Shown here: positions 24,465 through 32,417 of the stretch, piece by piece
Layout: the number at the start of each line of letters is the position of its first letter
Numbering within the stretch: the stretch's first letter is position 1
DNA from: Pseudomonas sp. MN1F
GTDB lineage: Bacteria > Pseudomonadota > Gammaproteobacteria > Pseudomonadales > Pseudomonadaceae
Length of the DNA: 64,000 nt
Assembly (NCBI RefSeq): GCF_009391885.1
Contig: NZ_VZII01000006.1
Location: forward strand, 1 to 64,000
Direction: 5' to 3'
Notes under the pieces: model-generated
The model's database searches: none
What the model was told of the DNA's origin: nothing
What the model saw: only the letters and a program-made list of their open reading frames with translations
Program-made: the position numbers and the translations under genes

Positions 24465-25826
24465 TCAGGACTTCACAGTGCCGGTTGCAAGGCTCCTGCG
24501 CTTGCTCATCAGGCCGTAATAGCAGGCTGCCGGGAACAGCAGCCCCACCACCCAGGCCAGGTCGATGCCCTGCAACGAGGCGGCGACCGGCCCAACGTAG
24601 AGGGAGGTGTTCATGAACGGGATCTCCAGGGCGATGGTGGCGAGGAACACGCCCACCGCAATCCAGTTGACCCGGCCATAGATACCCGAGGGGTCGAAGA
24701 TGTCGGCTATCAGGTATTGCCCTTTGCGCAGCGCGTAGTAGTCCACCAGGTTGATCGCGGTCCAGGGGATCAGAAAGTAGCTCATGAAGAAGATGAAGTT
24801 CAGGAAGAACTGGATGAAGTCATCCTGGGCCAGGGTGCACAACGCTGTCGCCAGGGCACAGATCACCAGCATGAAGCCCGCGCGCACCCCGGGGGTGACT
24901 TTCAGCGCCGCGAACGGTTCGATCACCGTCACCGTCGACATGAACGCGCCATACAGGTTGAACACGTTGATCGCGATCTGCCCGTAGAGCACGAACGCCA
25001 CCGCCAGCAACGTCCCGCCACCGAGCACGCCGAGCAGCTGCAGGCCGACGTTGTCGGAAAAGCCGGCAACAGCCTTGGCCAGCACGGCGCCCAGCAGCAT
25101 CATCCAGCTACCGCCGATGACGGTGCCCGCGTAGCTGTACCAGAACACCTGGCGGGTGGACGTGCGGGTCGGCAAATAGCGCGAGTAGTCGGCTACGTAA
25201 GGGGCGTAGGACAGCTGCCAGGTGACCGCGATGCTCACCGAGGCCAGGAAGCTGGCCAGGTTGAAGCCTTGCGCAGACCATTGGCCGGCTTCCATCGGCA
25301 GCGCCAGGGCGAGCAGGGTGGCAATGCCAAAGACCGCGATCGACAGCAGCGACAGCAGCTTCTGCAGGCGGTGGATGAGCTGGTAGCCGAACAACGCCAC
25401 CAGGAAGCACAGGGCGCCGAGCAGGGCAATGTTGCCGCCGTTGCCGAGCGGGCTGGCGCTGGCGATGGCCTGGGCGGCCAGTAGCGTGTTGCTGACGAAG
25501 AAGCCCAGGTAGATGAGCATCACGAACAGCAACGGCACGATGGCGCCGAACACGCCGAACTGCGCGCGGCTCTGGATCATTTGCGGGATGCCCAGGCGCG
25601 GGCCCTGGGCGGAATGCGACGCCATGAAGATCGCGCCGATCAACGCGCCGAGCACTATCGACAGCGCACTCCAGAACAGGTTGAGCCCCAGGCTGATCGG
25701 CAGCACCCCGGCGGCCACCGTGGTGATGTTGGCGTTGGCGCCGAACCAGACGAAGAACAGCGAGCGCGGCTCGCCATGGCGTTCGGCTTCCGGGATGAAG
25801 TCGATGCTTCTTTTCTCTACTTTCAT
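24465..25826 (-). CDS. NCS1 family cytosine/purine-type permease (CodB-like)
   Basis: A 453-residue nucleobase:cation symporter with about 12 helices. The start of the core reads SLFFVWFGANANITTVAAGVLP in two parts, the usual CodB block, followed by GALIGAIFMASHSAQGPRLGIPQM, where the GPRxGxPQ turn is diagnostic. YSRYLPTRTSTR and MSYFLIPWTAINLVDYY are other family blocks. It lies 12 bp downstream of an isochorismatase-fold hydrolase on the same strand, so the pair is probably an uptake-plus-hydrolysis module for a small cyclic or linear amide. It differs clearly from the NCS1 permease at 6079. Confidence 0.9.
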   Translation of the reverse strand: MKVEKRSIDFIPEAERHGEPRSLFFVWFGANANITTVAAGVLPISLGLNLFWSALSIVLGALIGAIFMASHSAQGPRLGIPQMIQSRAQFGVFGAIVPLLFVMLIYLGFFVSNTLLAAQAIASASPLGNGGNIALLGALCFLVALFGYQLIHRLQKLLSLLSIAVFGIATLLALALPMEAGQWSAQGFNLASFLASVSIAVTWQLSYAPYVADYSRYLPTRTSTRQVFWYSYAGTVIGGSWMMLLGAVLAKAVAGFSDNVGLQLLGVLGGGTLLAVAFVLYGQIAINVFNLYGAFMSTVTVIEPFAALKVTPGVRAGFMLVICALATALCTLAQDDFIQFFLNFIFFMSYFLIPWTAINLVDYYALRKGQYLIADIFDPSGIYGRVNWIAVGVFLATIALEIPFMNTSLYVGPVAASLQGIDLAWVVGLLFPAACYYGLMSKRRSLATGTVKS

Positions 25827-25838
25827 GTCGTTCTCCGC

Positions 25839-26513
25839 TCAGTGCTGGGCAGTCAGTTGGCGTTCGAAGCGCGCAATCGTCTGCACGAACGCTTCTGGCG
25901 CAAAGGCGAGATGGTCGGGTTCTGCGCTGAGCACAGAGGCGGCCGGCTGGTTGTTCCAGCGGCGCAGCAACTGCTCGGTGGAAAAGATTTCCAGCCCGTA
26001 GAGCCAGTTGGAGAGAATGAACAGCGCCGAGTAGTGGGCGGCAAGCGTGGTCGCCGTGCAGGCGTCGGCGACCAGCACCAGCTGGAAGTCGTGCTGGTAG
26101 GCATCGAACAGGCTGCTCATCACGCACACGTCGGTCAGTACACCGATCACCACCAGTCGTTTGATGCCGCGGCTTTTCAAACTCTGGGCCAGGCGCGTGC
26201 CGTGAAAGGCGCTGTAGCGCTGTTTGTCGATCACCGTGTCACCGGCCTGCGGTGCCAGGGCGTCGATGATCTCGATGGCCGGGGTGCCGGCACGGTAGGT
26301 GGTTGGCCGGCCTTGTGCGTCGACCGGCTCGCCGAATGCCAGGTCGCGGCCGAGCGCATCGTTGACGTGGCGGGTGTAGAACAGCGGCAGGTTGCGGCTG
26401 CGGGCGCCGTCAATCAGCGCGGCCGCGTTGTCGATCACACTGTCGAGGCGCGGCAGGGGGAAGCTGTCCTCCTGCTGCAGGTCGATCACGAGAATAGCGG
26501 TGTCTTGAGTCAT
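25839..26513 (-). CDS. Isochorismatase-family cysteine hydrolase
   Basis: A 224-residue hydrolase with the Asp-Lys-Cys triad of the family: D11 in AILVIDLQQ, K97 in DTVIDKQRYSAF and C130 in GVLTDVCVMSS. Members include nicotinamidase, biuret amidohydrolase, N-carbamoylsarcosine amidase and ureidoacrylate hydrolase. The coupled NCS1 transporter favours an amide or ureido compound from nucleobase or hydantoin breakdown. The ATG at 26513 is used; the open frame upstream has no good start. It is the first gene of a two-gene operon with the permease. Confidence 0.87.
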   Translation of the reverse strand: MTQDTAILVIDLQQEDSFPLPRLDSVIDNAAALIDGARSRNLPLFYTRHVNDALGRDLAFGEPVDAQGRPTTYRAGTPAIEIIDALAPQAGDTVIDKQRYSAFHGTRLAQSLKSRGIKRLVVIGVLTDVCVMSSLFDAYQHDFQLVLVADACTATTLAAHYSALFILSNWLYGLEIFSTEQLLRRWNNQPAASVLSAEPDHLAFAPEAFVQTIARFERQLTAQH

Positions 26514-26978
26514 CGGGTTTCTTCCAGGTGCAGCGCCCCGGGCGCGCCACAAAGGGCTCGCCAGGCGGTGCTGCGGATGCAGGTGCGCGGGCGCCGTGAC
26601 AACGGTGCCTGCGAGGGTCGAGCGCAACGCTCGTGGAAGAAATCAGCCGACTATCTGCCAGAAACCGTTCTGCTTGGCGGCGACAGCAGCGGGAAGGCGT
26701 TGCAGCGTGATCTGCAACGGTGCCGCCGCTCGGCGCAGGTAGCCGTTCATGGCCCCGCATGGCAAAGCGCGCACCCGGCCAGGGCGGCGGGTGCGAAACT
26801 TGGCAATGATGGAGGGGAGGCGGGCCATGAGCAGAACACTCGCGTTAATCGTTCAGCCATGGCAGCAAAATTCGGGCCATCACCACAGATGCGCCAGGAG
26901 CAGCGACTTTGAACGGTCGAGCTTGGCAGTGTTACTGAATGGCATGTGGTATGCCGTAATACTGTGCTACCAAGCGTA
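26514..26978. other. 465-bp gene-free region upstream of the hydrolase-permease pair
   Basis: No credible ORF or RNA gene is seen. It should contain the promoter of the minus-strand operon. Near its right end, GGCAT-N5-ATGCC (26941-26955) and a looser TGGTA/TACCA pair form an imperfect palindrome about 430 bp from the hydrolase start, close to the enoyl-CoA hydratase 3' end. Confidence 0.5.
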
Positions 26979-27734
26979 TCAACCCGTCTTGCGCGATACC
27001 ATCGCGGTCAAGGCAGCCCTGGCTTCATCGCTGTTGAGCCGCTCGATGAACAGCAGGCCTTCCTTGGCCACCGTGGCGGCCAGCGCGTCGCGCTGCCCAT
27101 CCTTGAGCAAACGCCTGCTGATGCGCAGTGCATCGGCGGGCAACTGCTGCAGGCGCCGCGCCAGCTTGACCGCGGCGGCCAGGCATTGCGCGCCATCGTC
27201 GAACAGTTCGGTCGCCAGGCCCCACTGCAGCGCCTGTTCGCCATTCAGCGCCTGGTTGCACAGCAACAGCTGCGCCGCCCGCGCATGCCCGAGCAGCTGT
27301 GGCAGCAACAGGCTCGCGCCAAACTCCGGGCACACGCCCAGTGCCACGAACGGCGTGCGCAGCTTGGCGTCACGGCTGACCAGCACCTGGTCGCAATGCA
27401 GCAGCAGCGTGGTGCCGATGCCGATCGCCGGCCCTGCAACCGCCGCGATCAGCGGTTTGTCCAGCGCCAGCACCGCCCACATCATGCGGAACACCGGGCT
27501 TTGCAGGTCGGTCGGGGGCTGGTCGAGAAAATCTGGCAAGTCGTTGCCGGCGGTGAAGCACTCGGTGCTGCCGGTGATCAGGATCACCTCGACTTGCGGG
27601 TCGCTGTTGGCGGCCTCGAACAGCTCTGCCAGGCGCGTGTACATGGCGTTGGTCAGGGCGTTGAGTTTGTCTGCGCGGTTCAGGCGCAGGGTCAGCAGGC
27701 CTTCGTCGAGCTGCTGATGGATCAGGTCGGTCAT
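26979..27734 (-). CDS. Enoyl-CoA hydratase/isomerase family protein
   Basis: A 251-residue crotonase-fold protein. The oxyanion-hole segments are seen as FTAGNDLPDFL and GPAIGIGTTLLLHCD. The position of the second catalytic glutamate is occupied in GVCPEFGASLLLPQLLG, as in isomerase-like members with one acid (peroxisomal ECI type). A delta3-delta2-enoyl-CoA isomerase or a side-chain hydratase are both possible. It is divergent from a BetI-like TetR regulator with 106 bp between, so that regulator probably controls it. Confidence 0.86.
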   Translation of the reverse strand: MTDLIHQQLDEGLLTLRLNRADKLNALTNAMYTRLAELFEAANSDPQVEVILITGSTECFTAGNDLPDFLDQPPTDLQSPVFRMMWAVLALDKPLIAAVAGPAIGIGTTLLLHCDQVLVSRDAKLRTPFVALGVCPEFGASLLLPQLLGHARAAQLLLCNQALNGEQALQWGLATELFDDGAQCLAAAVKLARRLQQLPADALRISRRLLKDGQRDALAATVAKEGLLFIERLNSDEARAALTAMVSRKTG

Positions 27735-27840
27735 GGGCGGTGCCTCTGTTGTTGTTATCGTGCCCGAGTATAAACAGGCTATCGCGACCGAGGCGAGTTG
27801 CTATACAGTCGTTCAACTGTGCGATCCACGAGAGCCACCG

Positions 27841-28488
27841 ATGACCCAGGAAGCCCGCTTCAGCCGCATGCTGCCCGAACTGCGCAAGGCCAATCTGGTC
27901 GAGGCCACCCTGGCCTGCCTGAAGCGCCATGGCTTCCAGGGCGCCTCGATCCGCAAGATCTGCGCCGAAGCCGGGGTTTCGGTAGGCCTGATCAGCCACC
28001 ATTATTCGGGCAAGGACGAGCTGGTCGCCGAAGCCTACATGGCGGTCACCGGCCGGGTCATGCAACTGCTGCGCGAAGCCATGGCCCAGGCCGCGCCCAA
28101 CGCCCGCGAACGGTTGTCGGCGTTCTTCCGTGGCTCGTTCAGCGCCGAGCTGCTCGACCCGCAGCTGCTCGATGCCTGGCTGGCGTTCTGGGGCGCGGTG
28201 AAGACTGCCGAGGCGATCAACCAGGTGCATGACCACTCCTACGGCGAGTACCGCCGCGAACTGCGCACGCTGCTCGCGGAGCTGGCGCGGGAGGAGGGCT
28301 GGGAACACTTCGATGCCGACCTCGCCGCCATCAGCCTCAGCGCCTTGCTCGATGGCCTGTGGCTGGAATCCGGGCTGAACCCGGGCACCTTCACCCCGGC
28401 CCAGGGCGTGCAGATCTGCGAGGCCTGGGTCGATGGCCTGCAAGCCGGTGGTCGGCAACGCTTCAGCACAGCCACCGAGGGCTGTTGA
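27841..28488 (+). CDS. TetR family regulator, BetI-like
   Basis: A 215-residue TetR-type protein: N-terminal helix-turn-helix KHGFQGASIRKICAEAGVSVG followed by LISHHYSGKDEL, the turn typical of BetI, then a helical ligand domain with a BetI_C-type sequence (LDAWLAFWGAVKTAEAINQVH). BetI itself represses choline oxidation genes, but none are here. The divergent neighbour is an enoyl-CoA hydratase, so a fatty-acid or amino-acid-derived acyl ligand is a reasonable guess. The intergenic region has a short inverted repeat, ACAGT (27805) and ACTGT (27816). Confidence 0.85.
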   Translation: MTQEARFSRMLPELRKANLVEATLACLKRHGFQGASIRKICAEAGVSVGLISHHYSGKDELVAEAYMAVTGRVMQLLREAMAQAAPNARERLSAFFRGSFSAELLDPQLLDAWLAFWGAVKTAEAINQVHDHSYGEYRRELRTLLAELAREEGWEHFDADLAAISLSALLDGLWLESGLNPGTFTPAQGVQICEAWVDGLQAGGRQRFSTATEGC

Positions 28489-28564
28489 TCGACCGTTCAG
28501 CAATCGCTAGTCTTGGCCCACTCTAATAAAAAAATCGCCTTCGGGCGCTTCAGGACTACCCGCA

Positions 28565-29281
28565 ATGACCTCTCAGGTACTGATCGTCGATGACGATCCA
28601 CTGATTCGTGACTTGCTCCAGGCCTACCTGTCCCAGGAAGGCTATACCGTCCACTGCGCCGCCACTGCGGAACAGGCCGAAACGTTGCTGGGCGAGCAGC
28701 CGGTGGAACTGGTGATGCTCGACATCCGTTTGCCCGGCAAGGACGGCCTGACCCTGACCCGCGAGCTGCGGGTGCGCTCGGAAGTGGGGATCATCCTGAT
28801 CACCGGGCGCAACGACGAGATCGACCGCATCGTCGGCCTGGAATGTGGCGCCGACGATTATGTGAGCAAACCGCTCAACCCCCGCGAACTGGTGTCCCGC
28901 GCGAAGAACCTGATCCGTCGCGTGCGCCACGCCCAGGGCGCCCGGCCAGCCAGCGTGGCCACCGCCACCCTCAAGCAGTTCGGCGACTGGTCGCTGGACT
29001 GCGACCGCCGCCGCCTGATCGATGCGCAGGGCGGCGAAACCCTGTTGACCCACGGCGAATTCCAGCTGCTCAGCGTGTTCCTGCGCAACAGCGGCCACAC
29101 CCTGAGCCGCGACCAGCTGATGGACCAGATCCGCAACCGCGAGTGGGTGCCCAACGACCGTTCCATCGACGTACTGGTCGGCCGCCTGCGGCGCAAGCTG
29201 CACGACGACCCCGCCGAGCCTGAACTGATCATTACCATCCACGGTGCCGGCTACCTGTTCACTGCCAGCGTGGCTGCGTGA
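28565..29281 (+). CDS. aruR: OmpR-family response regulator, AruR-like
   Basis: A 238-residue two-domain regulator. The receiver has the acidic pair D10-D11, phospho-acceptor D53 (VMLDIRLPG), T80 and K102 (YVSKPLNPREL). The C-terminal winged helix ends DRSIDVLVGRLRRKLHDDP, the PhoB/OmpR recognition helix. Its GTGA overlap with a binding-protein gene, then a hybrid kinase, is the TorR-TorT-TorS arrangement. Synteny with a permease, acyl-CoA genes, aruI and aruH matches the P. aeruginosa aruRS locus, which controls the arginine transaminase pathway. An 8-bp hairpin with A-tract precedes it at about 28529-28547; read on the minus strand it is terminator-like. Confidence 0.85.
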   Translation: MTSQVLIVDDDPLIRDLLQAYLSQEGYTVHCAATAEQAETLLGEQPVELVMLDIRLPGKDGLTLTRELRVRSEVGIILITGRNDEIDRIVGLECGADDYVSKPLNPRELVSRAKNLIRRVRHAQGARPASVATATLKQFGDWSLDCDRRRLIDAQGGETLLTHGEFQLLSVFLRNSGHTLSRDQLMDQIRNREWVPNDRSIDVLVGRLRRKLHDDPAEPELIITIHGAGYLFTASVAA

Positions 29282-30042
29282 GCCCGTACCTGTTCGGCCT
29301 GCTGGTGCTGTTGGCCAGTGGTGCACTGCAGGCCGCCGGCACCGTGCGTTACTGCGATTACCCGGTGTACCCACCGGTGTCCTGGAGCGATGGCAAGCAG
29401 CCGCGCGGGCTGGCGCCGACGGTGGTACGCGAGCTGTTCGGGCGGCTGGGCTATCAGGTCGAGATGGTGGTGCTGGGCAACTGGCAACGCTGCCTGCTCG
29501 ACGCTGCCGAAGGGCGGGTGGATGTGGTGCTGGCCTACACCTCGGAGCAGCGCGCCAAGTCGATGCGCTTTTCCCAGGTGCCGGTGCTGCGCGAGGAGGT
29601 GGCGGTGTTCGCCAACCGCCAGCATCCGCTGCAGTTCGACCAGCTCGAAGACCTGGCCAAATACCGTGGAGGGCTGCTCTTCGGCGAAAGCTATGGCCCG
29701 GCGTTCGACCGCTTCGTGGCGCAGCACCAGAACATCGAGTGGGTGTCGGACAGCGGGCAGAACTTCGGCAAGCTGATTCGCGGGCGCATCGACTTCGTGG
29801 TCCAGGAGCGGCGCACCGGGCAGCTGTTCGTCGAACACCTGCCTGGCGCCCAGGACATCGTTGCACTGCCACCGGCACTGAGCGTCGACTACCTGCGCGT
29901 GGCGGTGTCGCGCCACTCGCCGTTGAGCGAGCACATGGGCGAGATCGACGCGCAACTGCAGAAGATGGCCGACGCCGGCGAACTGGAGCGCTGGCTGCAT
30001 GAAAGCGAGGTCACCTACCGCGACATGGTCAGCCAGCCATGA
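29278..30042 (+). CDS. Periplasmic family-3 solute-binding protein coupled to the two-component system
   Basis: A 254-residue secreted protein starting at GTG inside the response-regulator stop codon. The signal peptide is short (LFGLLVLLASGALQA-A). The mature part has the family-3 binding protein pattern: YPPVSWSDGKQPRGLAPTVV in two blocks, the domain hinge around EVAVFANRQHPL, and DFVVQERRTGQLF. No ABC permease or ATPase follows. Instead it overlaps a hybrid sensor kinase by 4 bp (ATGA), so it is most likely a ligand-sensing subunit that presents arginine or a related compound to the kinase. That role is inferred from the gene order. Confidence 0.82.
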   Translation: MSPYLFGLLVLLASGALQAAGTVRYCDYPVYPPVSWSDGKQPRGLAPTVVRELFGRLGYQVEMVVLGNWQRCLLDAAEGRVDVVLAYTSEQRAKSMRFSQVPVLREEVAVFANRQHPLQFDQLEDLAKYRGGLLFGESYGPAFDRFVAQHQNIEWVSDSGQNFGKLIRGRIDFVVQERRTGQLFVEHLPGAQDIVALPPALSVDYLRVAVSRHSPLSEHMGEIDAQLQKMADAGELERWLHESEVTYRDMVSQP

Positions 30043-32291
30043 ACCGCCTGCAACCCGGTGGCCTGCTGCGGCGGCTGTTGCTGTTCATCCTGCTGTTCAG
30101 CCTGTGCTTCACGGTGCTGGCCAGCAGCGTGCAGCTGTATTTCGAGTACCGCCGCGAGATGCGCGAGATCGATGCGCGCATGGCGCTGATCCGCGCTGGC
30201 TACCTGGCCAGCCTGGAACGTAGCCTGTGGGACCTGAATCAGGAGCAGCTGAACGTGCAGCTGCGCGGGCTGGTGGACTTCTCCGACGTGGCGCGGGTGC
30301 GCCTGAACAGCGCCGACTTCACCCTGCAGCAAGGTGAGCCGAACCCGCAGGGGCCGCTGCGGGTCGAGCGCTTCGCGCTGGACTATCAGCCACCGTCAGG
30401 GCCTGCGCGCCACCTGGGCGAACTGGAAGTGAGCACTGACCTGGGCGCGGTGCACCGGCGGCTGTTCGCCACCGGCCTGACCAGCCTGCTGTGGATGAGC
30501 GTGTTCCTCTGCGGCCTGGCGCTGGCTTTGTCGGGTTTGTTCTATCGCCTGGTAACCCGTCACCTGCAGGTCATGGCCGACTTCGCCCGGCGCATCGGTG
30601 CCGGGCAATGGCACGAGCCGCTGCGCCTGAACAAGCGCCGTTCGCCCCATACCGACGAAATCGACAGCGTGGCGCTGGCACTGGATGACATGCGCCGGGC
30701 CATCCTCAGTGACAGCGAACGCCGCGAAAGCGACCGCCTGGCCTTGCAGGACAAGCGTGACGAGCTGCAGAAGCAGGTTGAGCGGCGCACCGCCAGCCTG
30801 ATGCGTGCCAAGGACGATGCCGAGGCGGCCAACCTGGCCAAGTCGCGCTTCCTCGCCACCATGAGCCATGAACTGCGCACGCCACTGAACGGTATTCTCG
30901 GCATGGCCGAATTGTTGCGCGACGCCGGCCTCGCAGCGCCGGATCGCCAACGCCTGGAGGCGTTGTACAAGGCCGGCGACGGGCTGCTGAGCATCCTCAA
31001 CGAGGTGCTGTATTTTGCCCGCCTGGAAGAGGGCGAAAGCCGCCCCGAGGCCGTGGATTTCTCCCTGCGCCAGCTGTGCGCCGAGGTCGTGACCCTGCTC
31101 GAACCCCGCGCGCTGGCCAACGACAGCCTGGTGCTGTGCCGCATCGACCCGCAGCTGGCTGCGTACCAGCACGGCGCCGAGCAGTACCTGCGCCAGGTCC
31201 TGAGCAACCTGCTGGCCAACGCCATCAAGTTCACCGAGGGCGGCGAGATCCTGGTGGAAGTGCAGGTGTTGCAGGCGCAACCCGGGCGGCAGCATCTGCG
31301 CCTGAGTGTCACCGACGACGGCATCGGCATCTGCGAGGCGATGCAGCCGAAGATCTTCGACCGCTTCGTCCAGGCCAGCGAGGCGGTCGCACGGCGCTAC
31401 GGCGGCACCGGCCTGGGGCTGGCGATCAGCAAGCACTTGGTCGAGCAGATGGCCGGGCAGATCGGCGTGCGCAGCCGCGAGGGCGAGGGCAGCTGCTTCT
31501 GGCTGGAGCTGGCGCTTGAGACGGCGCAGGCGCCCCAGGCCATGGCGCAGGCTGAGCGCGCCGCTGCGCCACTGCACGTCCTGGTGGTGGAAGACGTAGC
31601 CCTGAACCGTGAAGTGGTGCGCGGGCTGCTGGAGCGCGACGGGCATGAAGTGTGGCTGGCCGAGGATGCCGAGCAGGGCTTGCAGTTGTGTGCACAGCAG
31701 CGCTTCGATCTGCTTCTGCTGGATGTGCACTTGCCGGGCATCAGTGGCGTGGAGCTGTGCCGACAGCTGCGTGCTGGCGCCACGCCGAACCGCGACACGC
31801 GCATCCTGGCGCTGACCGCCAGCGTTCAGCCGGGGCTGGTGCGTGCCTATCTGGATGCCGGGATGCAGGGGGTGCTGGGCAAGCCGCTGAAGCTTGCCAA
31901 CCTGCGTCAGGCTCTGGCGGGGCAAATCCAACAGCAGCAAACGCAAGCGCCCGCCTGGCTCGACCATGAGTTGCTGGCCACGCACCGCACGCTGCTCGGC
32001 GAGCAAAAGCTGCAAGGCCTGCTGGCTGGCTTGCGAGACGCCCTGGCGCAACAGCACCAGCCTTTGCTGGAGGCGGTCGAGGCGGGCGACTGCACCGAGG
32101 TGACCCACCTGGCCCATCGACTGGCTGGCAGCAGCGACTCCATGGGCTTGTGCGGCCTGGCGGCGACCTTGCGCCGGCTTGAGGCGCTTGCGCTGGCCCG
32201 CGACAAAACGGGCGTGCGGGCCATGGGCCCGTTGCTGGGCGAGCAGCTGCAGCGTGGCGAACACACCCTGGCCGAGCTGCTGGTCGGCTGA
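30039..32291 (+). CDS. aruS: Hybrid sensor histidine kinase with Hpt domain, AruS-like
   Basis: A 750-residue membrane kinase. Order: helix 1 (about 12-34), periplasmic sensor (35-143), helix 2 (about 146-170), HAMP, coiled coil, HisKA with H277 (ATMSHELRTPLNG), HATPase_c with N394 and DDGIG (427-431), receiver with D562 (LLLLDVHLPG) and a C-terminal Hpt with H693 (LAHRLAGSSDSMG). This gives a complete His-Asp-His phosphorelay ending on the response regulator encoded two genes upstream. The periplasmic domain is small and may receive the partner binding protein. Synteny identifies it with AruS. Confidence 0.88.
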   Translation: MNRLQPGGLLRRLLLFILLFSLCFTVLASSVQLYFEYRREMREIDARMALIRAGYLASLERSLWDLNQEQLNVQLRGLVDFSDVARVRLNSADFTLQQGEPNPQGPLRVERFALDYQPPSGPARHLGELEVSTDLGAVHRRLFATGLTSLLWMSVFLCGLALALSGLFYRLVTRHLQVMADFARRIGAGQWHEPLRLNKRRSPHTDEIDSVALALDDMRRAILSDSERRESDRLALQDKRDELQKQVERRTASLMRAKDDAEAANLAKSRFLATMSHELRTPLNGILGMAELLRDAGLAAPDRQRLEALYKAGDGLLSILNEVLYFARLEEGESRPEAVDFSLRQLCAEVVTLLEPRALANDSLVLCRIDPQLAAYQHGAEQYLRQVLSNLLANAIKFTEGGEILVEVQVLQAQPGRQHLRLSVTDDGIGICEAMQPKIFDRFVQASEAVARRYGGTGLGLAISKHLVEQMAGQIGVRSREGEGSCFWLELALETAQAPQAMAQAERAAAPLHVLVVEDVALNREVVRGLLERDGHEVWLAEDAEQGLQLCAQQRFDLLLLDVHLPGISGVELCRQLRAGATPNRDTRILALTASVQPGLVRAYLDAGMQGVLGKPLKLANLRQALAGQIQQQQTQAPAWLDHELLATHRTLLGEQKLQGLLAGLRDALAQQHQPLLEAVEAGDCTEVTHLAHRLAGSSDSMGLCGLAATLRRLEALALARDKTGVRAMGPLLGEQLQRGEHTLAELLVG

Positions 32292-32303
32292 GCGACAAAA
32301 TCC

Positions 32304-32323
32304 TTACGACTTTTTACATCTTT
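32304..32323. promoter_or_regulatory. Direct-repeat candidate site for the response regulator
   Basis: TTACGACTTT followed at once by TTACATCTTT (10-bp period), with two more TTAC elements at 32329 and 32346, ahead of the permease. On the minus strand the units read TCGTAA and ATGTAA, similar to the AGTTGTAA units at 33963-33982. OmpR-type regulators bind 10-bp direct repeats; assignment is inference. Confidence 0.4.
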
Positions 32324-32417
32324 GATCTTTACGATCAACCGGGCCTTACATCGCTTTCCAATAATCGGACTCAACCGCTGCACACGCGGTCTTCGAGGCT
32401 TATTGGAGATAATAATA

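Noticed and set aside
26749..27717. Open frame on the plus strand across the 26.5-27.0 kb gap and the enoyl-CoA hydratase
   Set aside because: Mostly antisense to the conserved hydratase, Ser/Arg-rich, no start signal.
28529..28547. Minus-strand terminator (CGCC-TTCG-GGCG with A7/T7) before aruR
   Set aside because: The structure is real, but no minus-strand gene ends there, so it is mentioned only within the aruR entry.
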